Of a DNA stretch of 64,000 nucleotides, positions 33,831-43,059 are shown piece after piece. The stretch spans positions 37,981 through 101,980 of the forward strand of contig NZ_LLWH01000198.1 in NCBI RefSeq assembly GCF_001411475.1, in the 5' to 3' direction. Position 1 is the stretch's first letter. Each line of letters begins with the position of its first letter. The notes below the pieces were generated by a model. The model saw only the letters and a program-made list of their open reading frames with translations, made no database searches and had not been told where the DNA came from. This DNA is from Pseudomonas endophytica. Lineage in GTDB: Bacteria > Pseudomonadota > Gammaproteobacteria > Pseudomonadales > Pseudomonadaceae. The position numbers were made by a program, and so were the translations under genes.

Positions 33831-33905
33831 CTGTAGGAGCCACAACAACTTGCTCGCGATCTGTTAAAGATCAAAAGATCGCAGCCTGCGGCAGCTCCTA
33901 CGCGG
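33831..33905. repeat. REP-type palindromic element
   Basis: TGTAGGAGC and GCTCCTAC arms enclose GCGATC ... GATCGCAGCCTGCGG. The element lies between the DUF6124 fragment and the lpxL stop. It is a family of intergenic hairpins seen repeatedly in this window. Confidence 0.8.
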
Positions 33906-33927
33906 TCATTCGTTAGCAGGGAAAGCG

Positions 33928-34863
33928 TTACGGGCGGCGTTTTGGGTAGAGCTTTGGCTCACCCGGCGGCCGGGTTTTGAAGCGCCGATGCGCCCACAGG
34001 TATTGCTCGGGGCATTCACCTATCGCCCGCTCGACCCATTGGTTGATACGCAGGCAGTCGGCCTCATCGCTTGCGCCGGGGAAGTCCGTCAAAGGCGGAT
34101 GAATCACCAACTTATAACCACTGCCATCGGCCAGTCGTTGTTGAGTAAAGGGCACAACCCGCGCTTTGCCCAGCTTGGCGAACTTGCTCGTGGCCGTGAC
34201 GGTGGCCGCTTGGATACCGAACAAGGGCACAAAAATACTTTGCTTGGCGCCGTAGTCCTGGTCGGGCGCGTACCAGATCGCCCTCCCGGCGCGCAGCAGC
34301 TTGAGCATGCCGCGCACGTCATCGCGCTCTACCGCCAACGAATCAAGGTTGTGCCGCTCACGGCCACGGCGCTGAATAAAGTCGAACAACGGGTTTTTGT
34401 GTTCGCGGTACATACCATCAATGGTGTGCTGCTGACCGAGCAAAGCGGCGCCGATTTCCAGCGTGGTGAAGTGAAACGCCATCAGGATCACGCCTTGGCC
34501 TTCGCGCTGCGCTTGCTGTAGATGCTCTAAGCCTTCGACATGGGCCAGTTTGGCCAGCCGCGGTTTGGACCACCACCAGCTCATGGCCATTTCAAAAAAT
34601 GCGATACCGGTTGAGGCGAAGTTTTCTTTGAGCAGCCGTTTGCGCTCAGTGGCGGTTTTTTCAGGGAAGCACAGTTCAAGGTTGCGCGCTGCAATCCGTC
34701 GCCGCTCACCCGCCACCCGGTACATCAAGGCACCCAGTAAACGGCCAACCCCTAGCTGCACTTTATAAGGCAGTTGAACCACCAGCCACAGCACGCCTAG
34801 CCCTAGCCACAGCAGCCAAAAGCGCGGATGAAAAAAAGCAGCACGAAAATGCGGGCGATCCAT
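33928..34863 (-). CDS. lpxL: lipid A lauroyl/secondary acyltransferase (LpxL/HtrB family)
   Basis: 311 residues from the ATG at 34863; the frame extends 11 codons further without support. It transfers a secondary acyl chain to lipid A at the inner face of the cytoplasmic membrane. One N-terminal membrane helix ('FWLLWLGLGVLWLVVQL') is followed by the acyltransferase domain with the catalytic H-x4-D/E motif, here 'HFTTLE' near residue 130. 'NLELCFPE' and the later 'YAPDQDYG' and 'FVPLFG' blocks are family marks. It is divergent from minC, the arrangement I remember for the second HtrB-type gene beside minCDE in P. aeruginosa. It marks the return to core genome at the right edge of the accessory region. 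Confidence 0.93.
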   Translation of the reverse strand: MDRPHFRAAFFHPRFWLLWLGLGVLWLVVQLPYKVQLGVGRLLGALMYRVAGERRRIAARNLELCFPEKTATERKRLLKENFASTGIAFFEMAMSWWWSKPRLAKLAHVEGLEHLQQAQREGQGVILMAFHFTTLEIGAALLGQQHTIDGMYREHKNPLFDFIQRRGRERHNLDSLAVERDDVRGMLKLLRAGRAIWYAPDQDYGAKQSIFVPLFGIQAATVTATSKFAKLGKARVVPFTQQRLADGSGYKLVIHPPLTDFPGASDEADCLRINQWVERAIGECPEQYLWAHRRFKTRPPGEPKLYPKRRP

Positions 34864-34982
34864 TAATGATTCCGGACAGACACAAGGGCCGGGCATTCTA
34901 CATCGTTAGACCCGGCTTGCGGCTCGCGGGCGATCTCGTTATAAGTCTCTGCACTTTAAGTGACAAGCCGCGTTAACCGACC

Positions 34983-35726
34983 ATGACCCAAACCGAATCG
35001 CAAGACCAAGCCCCAGTGTTTCAGCTTAAGGGCAGTATGCTCGCCATCACGGTGCTGGAACTGGCCCATAACAACCTTCAAGCCCTTGATCGCCAACTCG
35101 CCGCCAAAGTCGCATTGGCGCCCAATTTTTTTAGCAACACCCCCTTGGTGCTGGCGCTGGACAAGCTGCCGGCCGGTAGCGGGGCTATCGACTTGCCGGG
35201 CCTGATGCGCGTGTGTCGCCAACACGGCCTGCGCACCTTGGCCATTCGCGCCAACCGTATCGAAGACATTGCCGCAGCCATCGCCATCGACCTGCCCGTA
35301 TTGCCGCCGTCAGGTGCGCGCGAGCGGCCGATTGAACCGCCTGTAGAAGTGGTGGTAGAACCGAAAAAGCCCGAGAAGCCAGCCGAGCCAACAATCAAAC
35401 CAACCCGTATTATCACCAGCCCGGTGCGTGGTGGCCAAACGGTGTATGCCGAGGGTTGTGACTTGGTTGTCATCGCTTCAGTAAGCCCCGGTGCGGAACT
35501 TATGGCCGATGGCAACATCCATGTTTACGGCCCAATGCGAGGTCGAGCACTGGCTGGGCATAAGGGGAATACCCGAGCACGAATTTTTTGCCAGCAACTG
35601 AGCGCCGAACTGGTGTCCATTGCGGGCGTGTACAAAGTGTCTGAAGACCTGCGGCGCGATCCTTTATGGGGCGCTGGGGTTCAAATCAGTCTGTCAAGTG
35701 ACATGTTGAACATCACCCGTCTTTAA
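34983..35726 (+). CDS. minC: septum site-determining protein MinC
   Basis: 247 residues. MinC inhibits FtsZ assembly away from mid-cell. The N-terminal domain (about 1-105) is the FtsZ antagonist. A proline- and charge-rich linker (about 110-140, '[19 protein letters not shown]') separates it from the C-terminal beta-helix domain with '[43 protein letters not shown]', which binds MinD and the septal ring. The region after '[20 protein letters not shown]' is also typical. It is the first gene of minC-minD-minE, with a 202-base gap to minD. Confidence 0.96.
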   Translation: MTQTESQDQAPVFQLKGSMLAITVLELAHNNLQALDRQLAAKVALAPNFFSNTPLVLALDKLPAGSGAIDLPGLMRVCRQHGLRTLAIRANRIEDIAAAIAIDLPVLPPSGARERPIEPPVEVVVEPKKPEKPAEPTIKPTRIITSPVRGGQTVYAEGCDLVVIASVSPGAELMADGNIHVYGPMRGRALAGHKGNTRARIFCQQLSAELVSIAGVYKVSEDLRRDPLWGAGVQISLSSDMLNITRL

Positions 35727-35782
35727 CGGATACTCTCGCCATTTTTCCAACCATCTCAACTGCGTAGAGAAAACAGACTAAC

Positions 35783-35851
35783 CTTGGTAGGAGATTAACA
35801 ATCAGCCAGCGTTTACGCTTTGTAAGCTTGGCCTGGAGGATGCCTACCAAG
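35783..35851 (+). other. long-range inverted repeat in the minC-minD gap
   Basis: CTTGGTAGG (35783-35791) faces CCTACCAAG (35843-35851) across 51 bases that include a small AGCG-TTTA-CGCT hairpin. It lies between minC and minD and may be a leader structure. The only evidence is pairing. Confidence 0.3.
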
Positions 35852-35928
35852 ACTGTTCACCTGCTGTCGTTTATTTAGAGATGTTATTCAGGGACTAAAA
35901 AGTCCTTTTTCCTTAGGGGTGAAGCACC

Positions 35929-36741
35929 TTGGCCAAGATTTTAGTGGTTACATCCGGCAAGGGTGGTGTGGGTAAGACCACCACCAGCGCCGCTATCGGT
36001 ACCGGCCTTGCACTGCGCGGCCACAAAACCGTTATCGTCGACTTCGACGTTGGCTTGCGTAATCTCGATCTGATCATGGGCTGCGAGCGTCGCGTGGTGT
36101 ATGACTTCGTGAACGTGGTTAATGGCGAAGCCAATCTGCAACAGGCGCTGATCAAAGATAAACGCCTAGAAAACCTGTACGTGCTGGCGGCCAGCCAGAC
36201 CCGTGACAAAGACGCGCTCACTAAAGAAGGCGTCGAAAAAGTTCTGATGGAACTCAAAGAAACTTTCGAGTACGTGGTGTGCGACTCCCCGGCAGGCATC
36301 GAGACAGGCGCTCACTTGGCCATGTACTTCGCCGATGAGGCGATTGTCGTGACCAACCCGGAAGTGTCCTCAGTGCGTGACTCGGACCGTATGCTGGGCC
36401 TGTTGGCCAGCAAGTCGCGCCGCGCCGAGCTGAACCAAGACCCGATCAAAGAACACTTGCTGCTGACCCGTTACAACCCGGATCGCGTCAGCAAGGGTGA
36501 AATGTTGGGCGTTGAAGACGTTAAAGAAATCTTGGCCGTTGCGCTGCTGGGTGTGATCCCAGAATCCCAAGCAGTGCTCAAGGCCTCTAACCAAGGCGTG
36601 CCGGTGATCCTCGATGACCAAAGTGACGCGGGTCAGGCGTATAGCGATGCGGTTGATCGCTTGCTGGGCAAAACTGTGGAGCATCGGTTCCTCGATGTAC
36701 AGAAGAAGGGATTCTTCGAGCGCCTGTTTGGAGGCAACTAA
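35929..36741 (+). CDS. minD: septum site-determining ATPase MinD
   Basis: 270 residues with a TTG start preceded by AGGGG. MinD is a membrane-associated ATPase of the ParA/Mrp class that recruits MinC and is released by MinE, giving pole-to-pole oscillation. The deviant Walker A 'SGKGGVGKTT' has the signature Lys11 and Lys16. 'VDFDVGLRNLDLIMG' (switch I) and 'CDSPAGIE' (switch II) are intact. The C-terminal amphipathic membrane-targeting helix is visible as 'KKGFFERLFGGN'. It is followed 3 bases later by minE. Confidence 0.97.
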   Translation: MAKILVVTSGKGGVGKTTTSAAIGTGLALRGHKTVIVDFDVGLRNLDLIMGCERRVVYDFVNVVNGEANLQQALIKDKRLENLYVLAASQTRDKDALTKEGVEKVLMELKETFEYVVCDSPAGIETGAHLAMYFADEAIVVTNPEVSSVRDSDRMLGLLASKSRRAELNQDPIKEHLLLTRYNPDRVSKGEMLGVEDVKEILAVALLGVIPESQAVLKASNQGVPVILDDQSDAGQAYSDAVDRLLGKTVEHRFLDVQKKGFFERLFGGN

Positions 36742-36744
36742 ACA

Positions 36745-36999
36745 ATGAGCATTTTTGACTTCTTTCGTACCCGCAAAACGCCCACTACCGCGTCGGTCGC
36801 GAAAGAGCGTCTACAGATCATCGTGGCGCACGAACGCGGCCAACGCAGCACCCCGGACTACCTGCCAGCCCTGCAAAAAGAGCTGGTTGAGGTAATCCGT
36901 AAATACGTGAACATTGGCGACGATCAAGTGCAGATCGCCCTTGAAAACGAGGGTAGCTGCTCGATTCTGGAACTCAACATCACATTGCCAGACCGTTAA
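36745..36999 (+). CDS. minE: cell division topological specificity factor MinE
   Basis: 84 residues, the usual size. The N-terminal '[11 protein letters not shown]' is the membrane-targeting and MinD-binding start. '[18 protein letters not shown]' is the anti-MinCD helix/strand, and the C-terminal dimerisation domain ends 'LELNITLP'. It stimulates MinD ATPase and confines MinC to the poles. It starts 3 bases after minD, so it is tightly coupled. Confidence 0.97.
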   Translation: MSIFDFFRTRKTPTTASVAKERLQIIVAHERGQRSTPDYLPALQKELVEVIRKYVNIGDDQVQIALENEGSCSILELNITLPDR

Positions 37000-37020
37000 T
37001 CGTTCCGGCTACTACCACGG

Positions 37021-37063
37021 CGGCTTGGAGGTTTCTCTGCACAGAGGAGTCTCCAAGTCGCCG
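37021..37063 (+). terminator. terminator hairpin after minE
   Basis: CGGCTTGGAG (37021-37030) faces CTCCAAGTCGCCG (37051-37063), with an inner TCTCTG/CAGAGG pairing. It lies 22 bases after the minE stop. The T-run is poor. Confidence 0.55.
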
Positions 37064-37089
37064 TTGGCGTTTGTTAAGAGGCTGTTTTA

Positions 37090-37725
37090 ATGCCGTTGTC
37101 GAACATTCACATCATCCATCAGGACGCGGGCGTTCTGGTTGTCAATAAACCGACCTTGCTGCTGTCTGTGCCGGGCCGCGCCGAAGACAATAAAGACTGT
37201 CTGATTACCCGCCTGCAAGAAAACGGCTACCCCGAGGCGCGCATTGTTCACCGGCTAGACTGGGAAACGTCCGGGATCATTCTGCTGGCGCGGGATGCGG
37301 ATACACACCGCGAGTTGTCACGCCAGTTCCATGACCGCGAAACCGAAAAAGCCTACACAGCATTGGCTTGGGGCCAACCTGCGCTAGACAGTGGCAGCAT
37401 CGACTTACCCTTGCGCTACGACCCACCGACCAAGCCCCGGCATGTGGTCGATCACGAGTTTGGCAAAAACGCACTGACCTACTGGAAAGTGCTAGAGCGC
37501 TGCGGTGATTACTGCCGAGTCGAACTGACGCCGATTACCGGGCGTTCGCACCAACTGCGAGTGCACATGCTGTCCATCGGCCACCCGCTGTTGGGTGACG
37601 GCCTATACGCCCATGAACAGGCGCTGGCAGCCTACCCACGCCTATGCCTGCACGCCAGCATGTTGAGCTTCACCCACCCGCAAACCGGTGAGCGCCTGCG
37701 TTTTGAGTGCCCGGCCCCGTTTTAA
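37090..37725 (+). CDS. rluA: pseudouridine synthase RluA (23S rRNA U746 / tRNA U32)
   Basis: 211 residues. RluA-family enzymes isomerise uridine to pseudouridine; RluA itself modifies 23S rRNA and several tRNAs. The catalytic motif 'HRLDWETSG' places the essential Asp at residue 57. 'GRSHQLRVHM' (about 155) and the closing 'HASMLSFTHPQTGE' are family marks. There is no S4 domain, and the short length fits RluA rather than RluC or RluD. It follows minE by 90 bases, the order I recall from P. aeruginosa. Confidence 0.93.
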   Translation: MPLSNIHIIHQDAGVLVVNKPTLLLSVPGRAEDNKDCLITRLQENGYPEARIVHRLDWETSGIILLARDADTHRELSRQFHDRETEKAYTALAWGQPALDSGSIDLPLRYDPPTKPRHVVDHEFGKNALTYWKVLERCGDYCRVELTPITGRSHQLRVHMLSIGHPLLGDGLYAHEQALAAYPRLCLHASMLSFTHPQTGERLRFECPAPF

Positions 37726-37735
37726 CTAAACCTCC

Positions 37736-37794
37736 CTGTAGGAGCGAGCTCGTCTCGCGATCATTTAAAAGATCGCAGCCTGCGGCAGCTCCTT
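37736..37794. repeat. REP-type palindromic element
   Basis: CTGTAGGAGC ... GATCGCAGCCTGCGGCAGCTCC, in the rluA-apeB gap. It belongs to the same class as the element at 33831. Confidence 0.75.
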
Positions 37795-37870
37795 GAGGGG
37801 TGTAGGTTTTGACTGACCAATTTTTGTAACCAATGCGCTAAACTCGCGGCCTTGCTGTCTGGAGTAACTT

Positions 37871-39160
37871 ATGCGCGAAGAGTTGAACCAAGGCCTGATC
37901 GACTTTCTCAAGGCCTCCCCTACCCCGTTTCATGCCACCGCCAGCCTTGTTCAGCGCCTGGAAGCGGCCGGTTACCAACGCCTCGATGAGCGCGATACGT
38001 GGTACACCGAAGCCAACGGTCGCTACTACGTCACCCGCAATGACTCCTCTATTGTTGCCGTTAAGCTGGGCCGTCATTCGCCTCTGCAAGGCGGTATTCG
38101 CATGGTCGGCGCACATACAGACAGCCCCTGCCTGCGGGTCAAGCCTCAGCCTGAACTGCAACGCCAAGGCTTTTGGCAATTGGGCGTGGAAGTGTATGGC
38201 GGCGCTTTGTTGGCTCCCTGGTTTGATCGCGATCTGTCGCTCGCAGGGCGTGTGACCTTTCGCCGTGATGGCAAGGTCGAGAGCCAACTGATCGACTTCC
38301 GGGCGCCCATCGCGACCATCCCGAATCTGGCTATCCACCTCAATCGCACCGCTAACGAAGGCTGGGCAATTAACCCGCAAACCGAGCTGCCACCGATTCT
38401 GGCTCAGGTCGCGGGCGATGAGCGCGTGGATTTTCGCGCCCTTCTCACCGATCAACTGGCCCGCGAACACGGTCTGAACGCCGACGTGGTGCTCGACTAT
38501 GAGTTGAGCTTCTACGACACCCAAAGTGCGGCGGTGATTGGCCTGAACGGTGACTTCATTGCCGGGGCGCGCCTCGACAACCTGCTGTCGTGCTACGCCG
38601 GCCTGCAAGCGTTGCTCAACACTGACACCGACGAAACCTGCTTGTTCGTGGCCAATGACCACGAAGAAGTGGGCTCGTGCTCGGCCTGCGGCGCCGATGG
38701 CCCGATGCTGGAGCAAATCCTTCAGCGCCTGTTGCCCGAAGGCGACGAGTTCGTACGTACGATCCAAAAGTCGCTATTGGTGTCGGCCGACAACGCACAC
38801 GGCGTGCACCCCAACTACGCCGATAAGCACGACGCCAACCACGGCCCTAAACTCAATGCTGGGCCGGTGATCAAGGTCAACAGCAATCAGCGTTACGCCA
38901 CCAACAGCGAAACCGCGGGCTTCTTCCGCCATTTGTGCATGGCGGTTGAAGTGCCGGTGCAAAGCTTTGTGGTACGCAGTGATATGGGCTGCGGCTCGAC
39001 CATTGGCCCGATTACCGCCAGCCACTTGGGCGTTCGTACGGTAGACATCGGCCTGCCGACCTTTGCCATGCACTCCATACGCGAGTTGGCGGGTAGCCAC
39101 GACTTGGCGCATCTGGTGAAAGTACTGAGCGCGTTCTACGCCAGCCAGCAACTGCCGTAG
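37871..39160 (+). CDS. apeB: M18 family aspartyl aminopeptidase
   Basis: 429 residues, full length for the bacterial M18 family. These zinc enzymes, large tetrahedral complexes, remove N-terminal acidic or neutral residues in the cytoplasm. Metal ligands and catalytic residues are visible: His in '[13 protein letters not shown]' (about 80), Asp in 'ARLDNLLSC' (about 235), Glu-Glu in 'NDHEEVGS' (about 265), Asp in 'SDMGCGST' (about 370) and the C-terminal His in 'TFAMHSIRE' (about 400). The N-terminus '[14 protein letters not shown]' is typical. It stands alone, between REP elements. Gene name by family convention in Pseudomonas. Confidence 0.95.
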   Translation: MREELNQGLIDFLKASPTPFHATASLVQRLEAAGYQRLDERDTWYTEANGRYYVTRNDSSIVAVKLGRHSPLQGGIRMVGAHTDSPCLRVKPQPELQRQGFWQLGVEVYGGALLAPWFDRDLSLAGRVTFRRDGKVESQLIDFRAPIATIPNLAIHLNRTANEGWAINPQTELPPILAQVAGDERVDFRALLTDQLAREHGLNADVVLDYELSFYDTQSAAVIGLNGDFIAGARLDNLLSCYAGLQALLNTDTDETCLFVANDHEEVGSCSACGADGPMLEQILQRLLPEGDEFVRTIQKSLLVSADNAHGVHPNYADKHDANHGPKLNAGPVIKVNSNQRYATNSETAGFFRHLCMAVEVPVQSFVVRSDMGCGSTIGPITASHLGVRTVDIGLPTFAMHSIRELAGSHDLAHLVKVLSAFYASQQLP

Positions 39161-39165
39161 GCAAA

Positions 39166-39438
39166 CCACCCAAATGTCGTAAACGCTAATATCCCGTAGG
39201 AGCTGCCGAGGAACGACGGCTGCGATCTCTTAAAAGATCGCAGCCTGCGGCAGCTCCTACAGGCGGTCGCCACCCAAATGCCGTAAACGCTGATATCCCG
39301 TAGGAGCTGCCGAGGTACGACGGCTGCGATCTCTTAAAAGATCGCAGCCTGCGGCAGCTCCTACAGGCGGTCGCCACCCAACTACCGTAAACGCTAATAT
39401 CCCGTAGGAGCTGCCGAGGTACGACGGCTGCGATCTTT
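39166..39438. repeat. tandem array of a 104-bp REP-containing unit (about 2.6 copies)
   Basis: The unit begins CCACCCAA, continues through GTAAACGCTAATATCCCG, and contains a complete REP hairpin (TAGGAGCTGCCGAGG ... CCTGCGGCAGCTCCTA). Units start at 39166, 39270 and 39374, exactly 104 bases apart, with few differences. The third stops midway at GGCTGCGATCTTTT. It fills most of the 380-base gap between apeB and the next small gene. Confidence 0.9.
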
Positions 39439-39541
39439 TGTAGGTTGGTCTCGCCATGCCGGGCTCATTTTTGATACACATCACCCCATTTCTGCGCAAA
39501 GAGACCTAAACTTAGGGCATTAATTCCTTAAGGTTCAGAAC

Positions 39542-39718
39542 ATGCCCGAAATATCTGACTTCAATTCCATGTTGATTCCCATTGTGTGCGGCATGTTGCT
39601 GCTGACCATTGGCTTCACCTTTCGCGACAGTAAACCGGGCGTCTTATCCATTTGGTTCGGGATGCTGCTGATTTTCGGCACGATCATTTTTAAAATTCTC
39701 GCCAAACTGAATCAATAA
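39542..39718 (+). CDS. 58-residue membrane protein, unknown function
   Basis: The ATG at 39542 has AAGG 8 bases before it. The frame gives 58 residues with two hydrophobic segments ('MLIPIVCGMLLLTIGFTF' and 'VLSIWFGMLLIFGTIIFKIL') joined by a short polar turn 'RDSKPG'. Such two-helix proteins sit in the inner membrane. It lies directly upstream of the MscS-type channel gene on the same strand. I do not recognise a family. Codon use and ribosome site support a real gene. Confidence 0.72.
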   Translation: MPEISDFNSMLIPIVCGMLLLTIGFTFRDSKPGVLSIWFGMLLIFGTIIFKILAKLNQ

Positions 39719-39834
39719 ACGTCAGCTTTTTGCACCGTGTCCGCGATCACTTGTTTTATGTATGACAAAAAATGAATGATCGCGAGGCCTCGCGTACACT
39801 CGACGCATGCGTACTTGCCGAGGTTGATCACCTA

Positions 39835-41994
39835 GTGTTTTTTCGTCTTTTTAAACAGCCCTACTTTCTGCTGATTTGCCTGCTGACCTTATTACCCTTG
39901 AGTTCAGCTCAGGCCGTGGGTATCACCAGCCTGCTTCCCAGTTCGGATAAAACCCAGACTCAACCCACCGAGCCCTTAGGCCAGTCGTTGGACGAGGTGA
40001 TTAAAAGCCTAGAAAACGACCAGCAACGCAGCAAGTTGTTGGCCGACCTTAAAAAGCTTCGCGATGCGACCAAAAAAGCTCAACCCGAAGCCGAAGTCGG
40101 TGTTTTGGGCTTGATTGGCAGCACCCTCTCCGACCTCGAAAAGCAGTTCTCGGGCACTGACAGCCCCACCTCGCGCTGGGCCGAAGAAATCGGTCAGGCC
40201 AAGGATGAGCTGGTAGCGTTAATGCTGCCTGCCAAGGAGTGGGTGCCGATCATTTTTGCCTTCGCGCTCATCATCATGGTCTGGAGCCTATTAGCCGCGC
40301 TGCTGATTTGGGTCAGCCACCGCGTACGGGTGCGCTTTGGTTTGAGTGAAGAGTTGCCACAACACCCCAAAGCGGTCGACATGCTGCGCTTTGCCTTACG
40401 CAAACTCGGCCCGTGGCTGGTGGCGCTGGTGATCACGGTGTACATGAGCTACGCGTTGCCGTCATCGCTGGGCAAAGATTTGGCCATGGTATTGGCCTAC
40501 GCCTTGGTGATCGGCACCTGCTTCTCGGCCACCTGCGTCATATTGTTTTCGTTGCTGGACGGCCCGCACCGTCATCGCGCCTTACACATTCTGCGGCATC
40601 AAGCGTTTCGTCCGCTGTGGTGGATCGGCAGCTTTGCCGCTTTCGGTGAAGCCCTCAGCGACCCGCGAATGGTCGCCTCATTGGGCGTACACCTGGCCCA
40701 CACCGCGGCCACCTTTGCCAACGTGATGGCGGCACTGTCGACAGGGTTGTTCATCATCCGCTTCCGTCGCCCCATCGCTCATCTAATCCGTAACCAGCCT
40801 TTGTCGCGCCGCCTCACTCGCCGCGCGTTGAGCGATAGCATTGAGACGCTCGGCACCTACTGGTACATCGCCGCTCTGATTTTGGTGGGTATTTCTTTGT
40901 TCGCCACCTTCCTGTCGGCAGGCGATACCAGTACGGCTTTACGCCAGTCGCTGATCTGCGCCGTCTTGGTGGTGCTGTGCATGGTGATTAACGGGCAGGT
41001 GCGGCGCCATGCGCAAAAACCGCAACGCGGGTCCAAACGTCACGCCCTCTACTCTGAGCGACTCAAGAGTTTCGTTTACACCTTGGTGCATCTGTTGGTG
41101 TGGCTGGTGTTTATCGAGCTGGGGCTGCGGGTCTGGGGCCTGTCGTTAATCGGTTTTACCGAAGGTGAAGGCCATGAAATTAGCGTCAAACTGTTCGGCC
41201 TGGCGGGTACGTTATTGTTTGCCTGGCTGATCTGGATTTTGGCCGATACGGCCATTCACCATGCGCTGACCCGCTCACGCAAAGGCTTGGCCAACGCCCG
41301 CGCACAAACCATGATGCCGCTGATTCGCAACGTGCTGTTCGCGGCTATTTTTATCATCGCGCTGATTGTCGCGCTGGCGAATATGGGCATGAACGTCACG
41401 CCACTGCTGGCCGGTGCAGGTGTGATCGGTTTGGCAATTGGTTTTGGTGCTCAGTCGTTGGTAGCAGACCTAATTACCGGTCTGTTCATCATCATTGAAG
41501 ACTCGCTGGCCATCGACGATTACGTGGATGTGGGCGGGCACCTAGGAACAGTGGAAGGGCTGACGATTCGTACTGTGCGCCTGCGAGACATTGACGGCAT
41601 CGTGCACACCATTCCGTTCAGCGAAATCAAAAGCATCAAAAACTATTCTCGCGAATTCGGTTACGCGATCTTCCGTGTAGCAGTCCCTTACAACATGGAA
41701 ATCGACGACGCGATCAAGCTGATGCGTGAGGTGGGGCAAAAAATGCGCACAGACCCGCTGCAACGTCGCAACATCTGGTCGCCATTGGAGATTCAAGGGG
41801 TTGAAAGCTTTGAGTCGGGCAGTGCGATTTTACGCGCCCGTTTCAAGACCGCGCCGATCAAACAATGGGAAGTGTCGCGGGCCTTTAACCTGTCGCTCAA
41901 ACGCAGCTTGGACGAAGCCGGGCTGGATCTGGCCACACCGCGCCTGAACGTACAGGTGATGACGGCAGGCAGCGGGAATTTACAAAAAGAGTAA
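39835..41994 (+). CDS. large MscS-family mechanosensitive channel
   Basis: About 719 residues from the GTG at 39835, preceded by GAGG and directly followed by a convincing signal peptide (LLTLLPLSSAQA). The ATG at 39772, 21 codons earlier, is the alternative. The periplasmic N-terminal domain (about 30-135) has a helical 'LDEVIKSLENDQQRSKLLADL' coiled stretch. About ten membrane segments follow. The C-terminal MscS domain has 'GAGVIGLAIGFGAQSLVADLITGLFIIIEDSLAIDDYVDV', the pore helix with its Gly/Ala packing, then the beta domain and 'SREFGYAIF'. It is of the YbiO/YnaI-like multi-helix class. It opens under membrane tension to release solutes on hypo-osmotic shock. Confidence 0.92.
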   Translation: MFFRLFKQPYFLLICLLTLLPLSSAQAVGITSLLPSSDKTQTQPTEPLGQSLDEVIKSLENDQQRSKLLADLKKLRDATKKAQPEAEVGVLGLIGSTLSDLEKQFSGTDSPTSRWAEEIGQAKDELVALMLPAKEWVPIIFAFALIIMVWSLLAALLIWVSHRVRVRFGLSEELPQHPKAVDMLRFALRKLGPWLVALVITVYMSYALPSSLGKDLAMVLAYALVIGTCFSATCVILFSLLDGPHRHRALHILRHQAFRPLWWIGSFAAFGEALSDPRMVASLGVHLAHTAATFANVMAALSTGLFIIRFRRPIAHLIRNQPLSRRLTRRALSDSIETLGTYWYIAALILVGISLFATFLSAGDTSTALRQSLICAVLVVLCMVINGQVRRHAQKPQRGSKRHALYSERLKSFVYTLVHLLVWLVFIELGLRVWGLSLIGFTEGEGHEISVKLFGLAGTLLFAWLIWILADTAIHHALTRSRKGLANARAQTMMPLIRNVLFAAIFIIALIVALANMGMNVTPLLAGAGVIGLAIGFGAQSLVADLITGLFIIIEDSLAIDDYVDVGGHLGTVEGLTIRTVRLRDIDGIVHTIPFSEIKSIKNYSREFGYAIFRVAVPYNMEIDDAIKLMREVGQKMRTDPLQRRNIWSPLEIQGVESFESGSAILRARFKTAPIKQWEVSRAFNLSLKRSLDEAGLDLATPRLNVQVMTAGSGNLQKE

Positions 41995-42002
41995 TCACCC
42001 CT

Positions 42003-42060
42003 CTGTAGGAGCGAGCTTGCTCGCGATCTTTTGATCTTTTAAAAAGATCAAAAGATCGCC
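42003..42060. repeat. REP-type palindromic element
   Basis: CTGTAGGAGCGAGCTTGCTC plus a GATCTTTTGATC / GATCAAAAGATC inverted repeat, in the gap between the convergent channel and regulator genes. Its poly-T tract may also terminate transcription. Confidence 0.7.
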
Positions 42061-42071
42061 AGAGTCGTGTT

Positions 42072-42791
42072 TCAGCGCTCCAGCACCTCCACCCCGACAT
42101 GGATCGCGTCATGTCGCCAATATTCAATGTCACAGTCGATCAGCCGCTCGTGCTGGTCGTAGTTGATGCGCTCTATCCTCAACCCTGGGCTGCCTGTCGA
42201 TACCTTGAGCGTTGCCGCCGCTTCGGCAGGCAAGGCGGTTGGGACAATTTCAAACCGTACCCGCCCGTAGTGCAGATCGTAATGCTGGGCATACAACTCG
42301 GTGATCGACTGGGTCAGGTCAAATTGCAGGATCTGCGGGAAATATTGCGGGTTCAAGTAATGCTCAACGTACAGCACCAAACGACCATCAATACGCCGCG
42401 CTCGACAAATCTGGATCACGCTGGAGAACGCAGGTAACTGCAAGCGTGCGCACACCGCCGCGGAGGCCGGCTGCAAGCGAGCAGCAATCACCTCGGTGGT
42501 CGGCACTCGCCCTTGGGCGCTGACCATCGCGTGAAAATGGCTGCGTTGCATGAGGTTATAGGCCAAACGCGGCGGCGAAATGAACCAGCCACGCCGCTCC
42601 TCGCGGTACACCACGCCTTGTGCTTCAAGCTGTAGCAACGCTTCGCGAACGGTTATGCGGGTGGTGGCAAACAACTCGCTGAGTTTTCGCTCGGCGGGCA
42701 ATTGGCTGCCGCACGTCAGCAGGCCGTGTTCGATTTGTTCTTGCAGGGCCAAGCCAATGGCTGTCACCGCTTTGGGCGCACCTTCACGCAT
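42072..42791 (-). CDS. GntR-family transcriptional regulator with UTRA ligand-binding domain
   Basis: 239 residues from the ATG at 42791; an upstream TTG is possible. The winged helix (about 1-75) reads 'LPAERKLSELFATTRITVREALLQLEAQG', the GntR/HutC signature. The UTRA domain (about 90-235) binds a small effector ('ARRIDGRLVLYVEHYLNPQYFP', 'GSPGLRIERINYD', 'IEYWRHDAI'). UTRA regulators of this kind often control phosphonate, amino-sugar or histidine uptake. It is divergent from the ABC importer at 43124-47081, and a palindrome lies just upstream of its own start, so local control with autoregulation is likely. Confidence 0.9.
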   Translation of the reverse strand: MREGAPKAVTAIGLALQEQIEHGLLTCGSQLPAERKLSELFATTRITVREALLQLEAQGVVYREERRGWFISPPRLAYNLMQRSHFHAMVSAQGRVPTTEVIAARLQPASAAVCARLQLPAFSSVIQICRARRIDGRLVLYVEHYLNPQYFPQILQFDLTQSITELYAQHYDLHYGRVRFEIVPTALPAEAAATLKVSTGSPGLRIERINYDQHERLIDCDIEYWRHDAIHVGVEVLER

Positions 42792-42804
42792 CAACGTTAC
42801 CTAT

Positions 42805-42818
42805 CTGGACTAGTCCAG
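42805..42818. promoter_or_regulatory. candidate GntR/UTRA operator (perfect palindrome)
   Basis: CTGGACTAGTCCAG is a perfect 14-bp palindrome 14 bases upstream of the regulator's start. Its CTAG core recurs in TGACCTAGACCAA at 43060-43072, 52 bases before the ABC binding-protein start. Confidence 0.55.
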
Positions 42819-43059
42819 CACCAAATGTGGGCAGGCTCGGCCTGCAAAACACTCAACTCTTAAAGACGTCAGCCTAGGCAGTCCAGATGACTGTTCGATG
42901 ACACTGCCTTCTGTTTTAGCCTTCAACGCCATACCCGCCGGGGCTTTGGCAATGGTCTACGCTTAGCTCAAACCTGCCGAGGGGCCAGTGATCGTGCTTG
43001 CATAAGCAATGCCGACATTAAAGTGTCATGCAGCGTCCTTAAATTGGCTCAGGTATTGC

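Noticed and set aside
37838..38767. 309-codon frame opposite the aminopeptidase gene
   Set aside because: Antisense to a conserved M18 enzyme; length is a by-product of high G+C codon structure.
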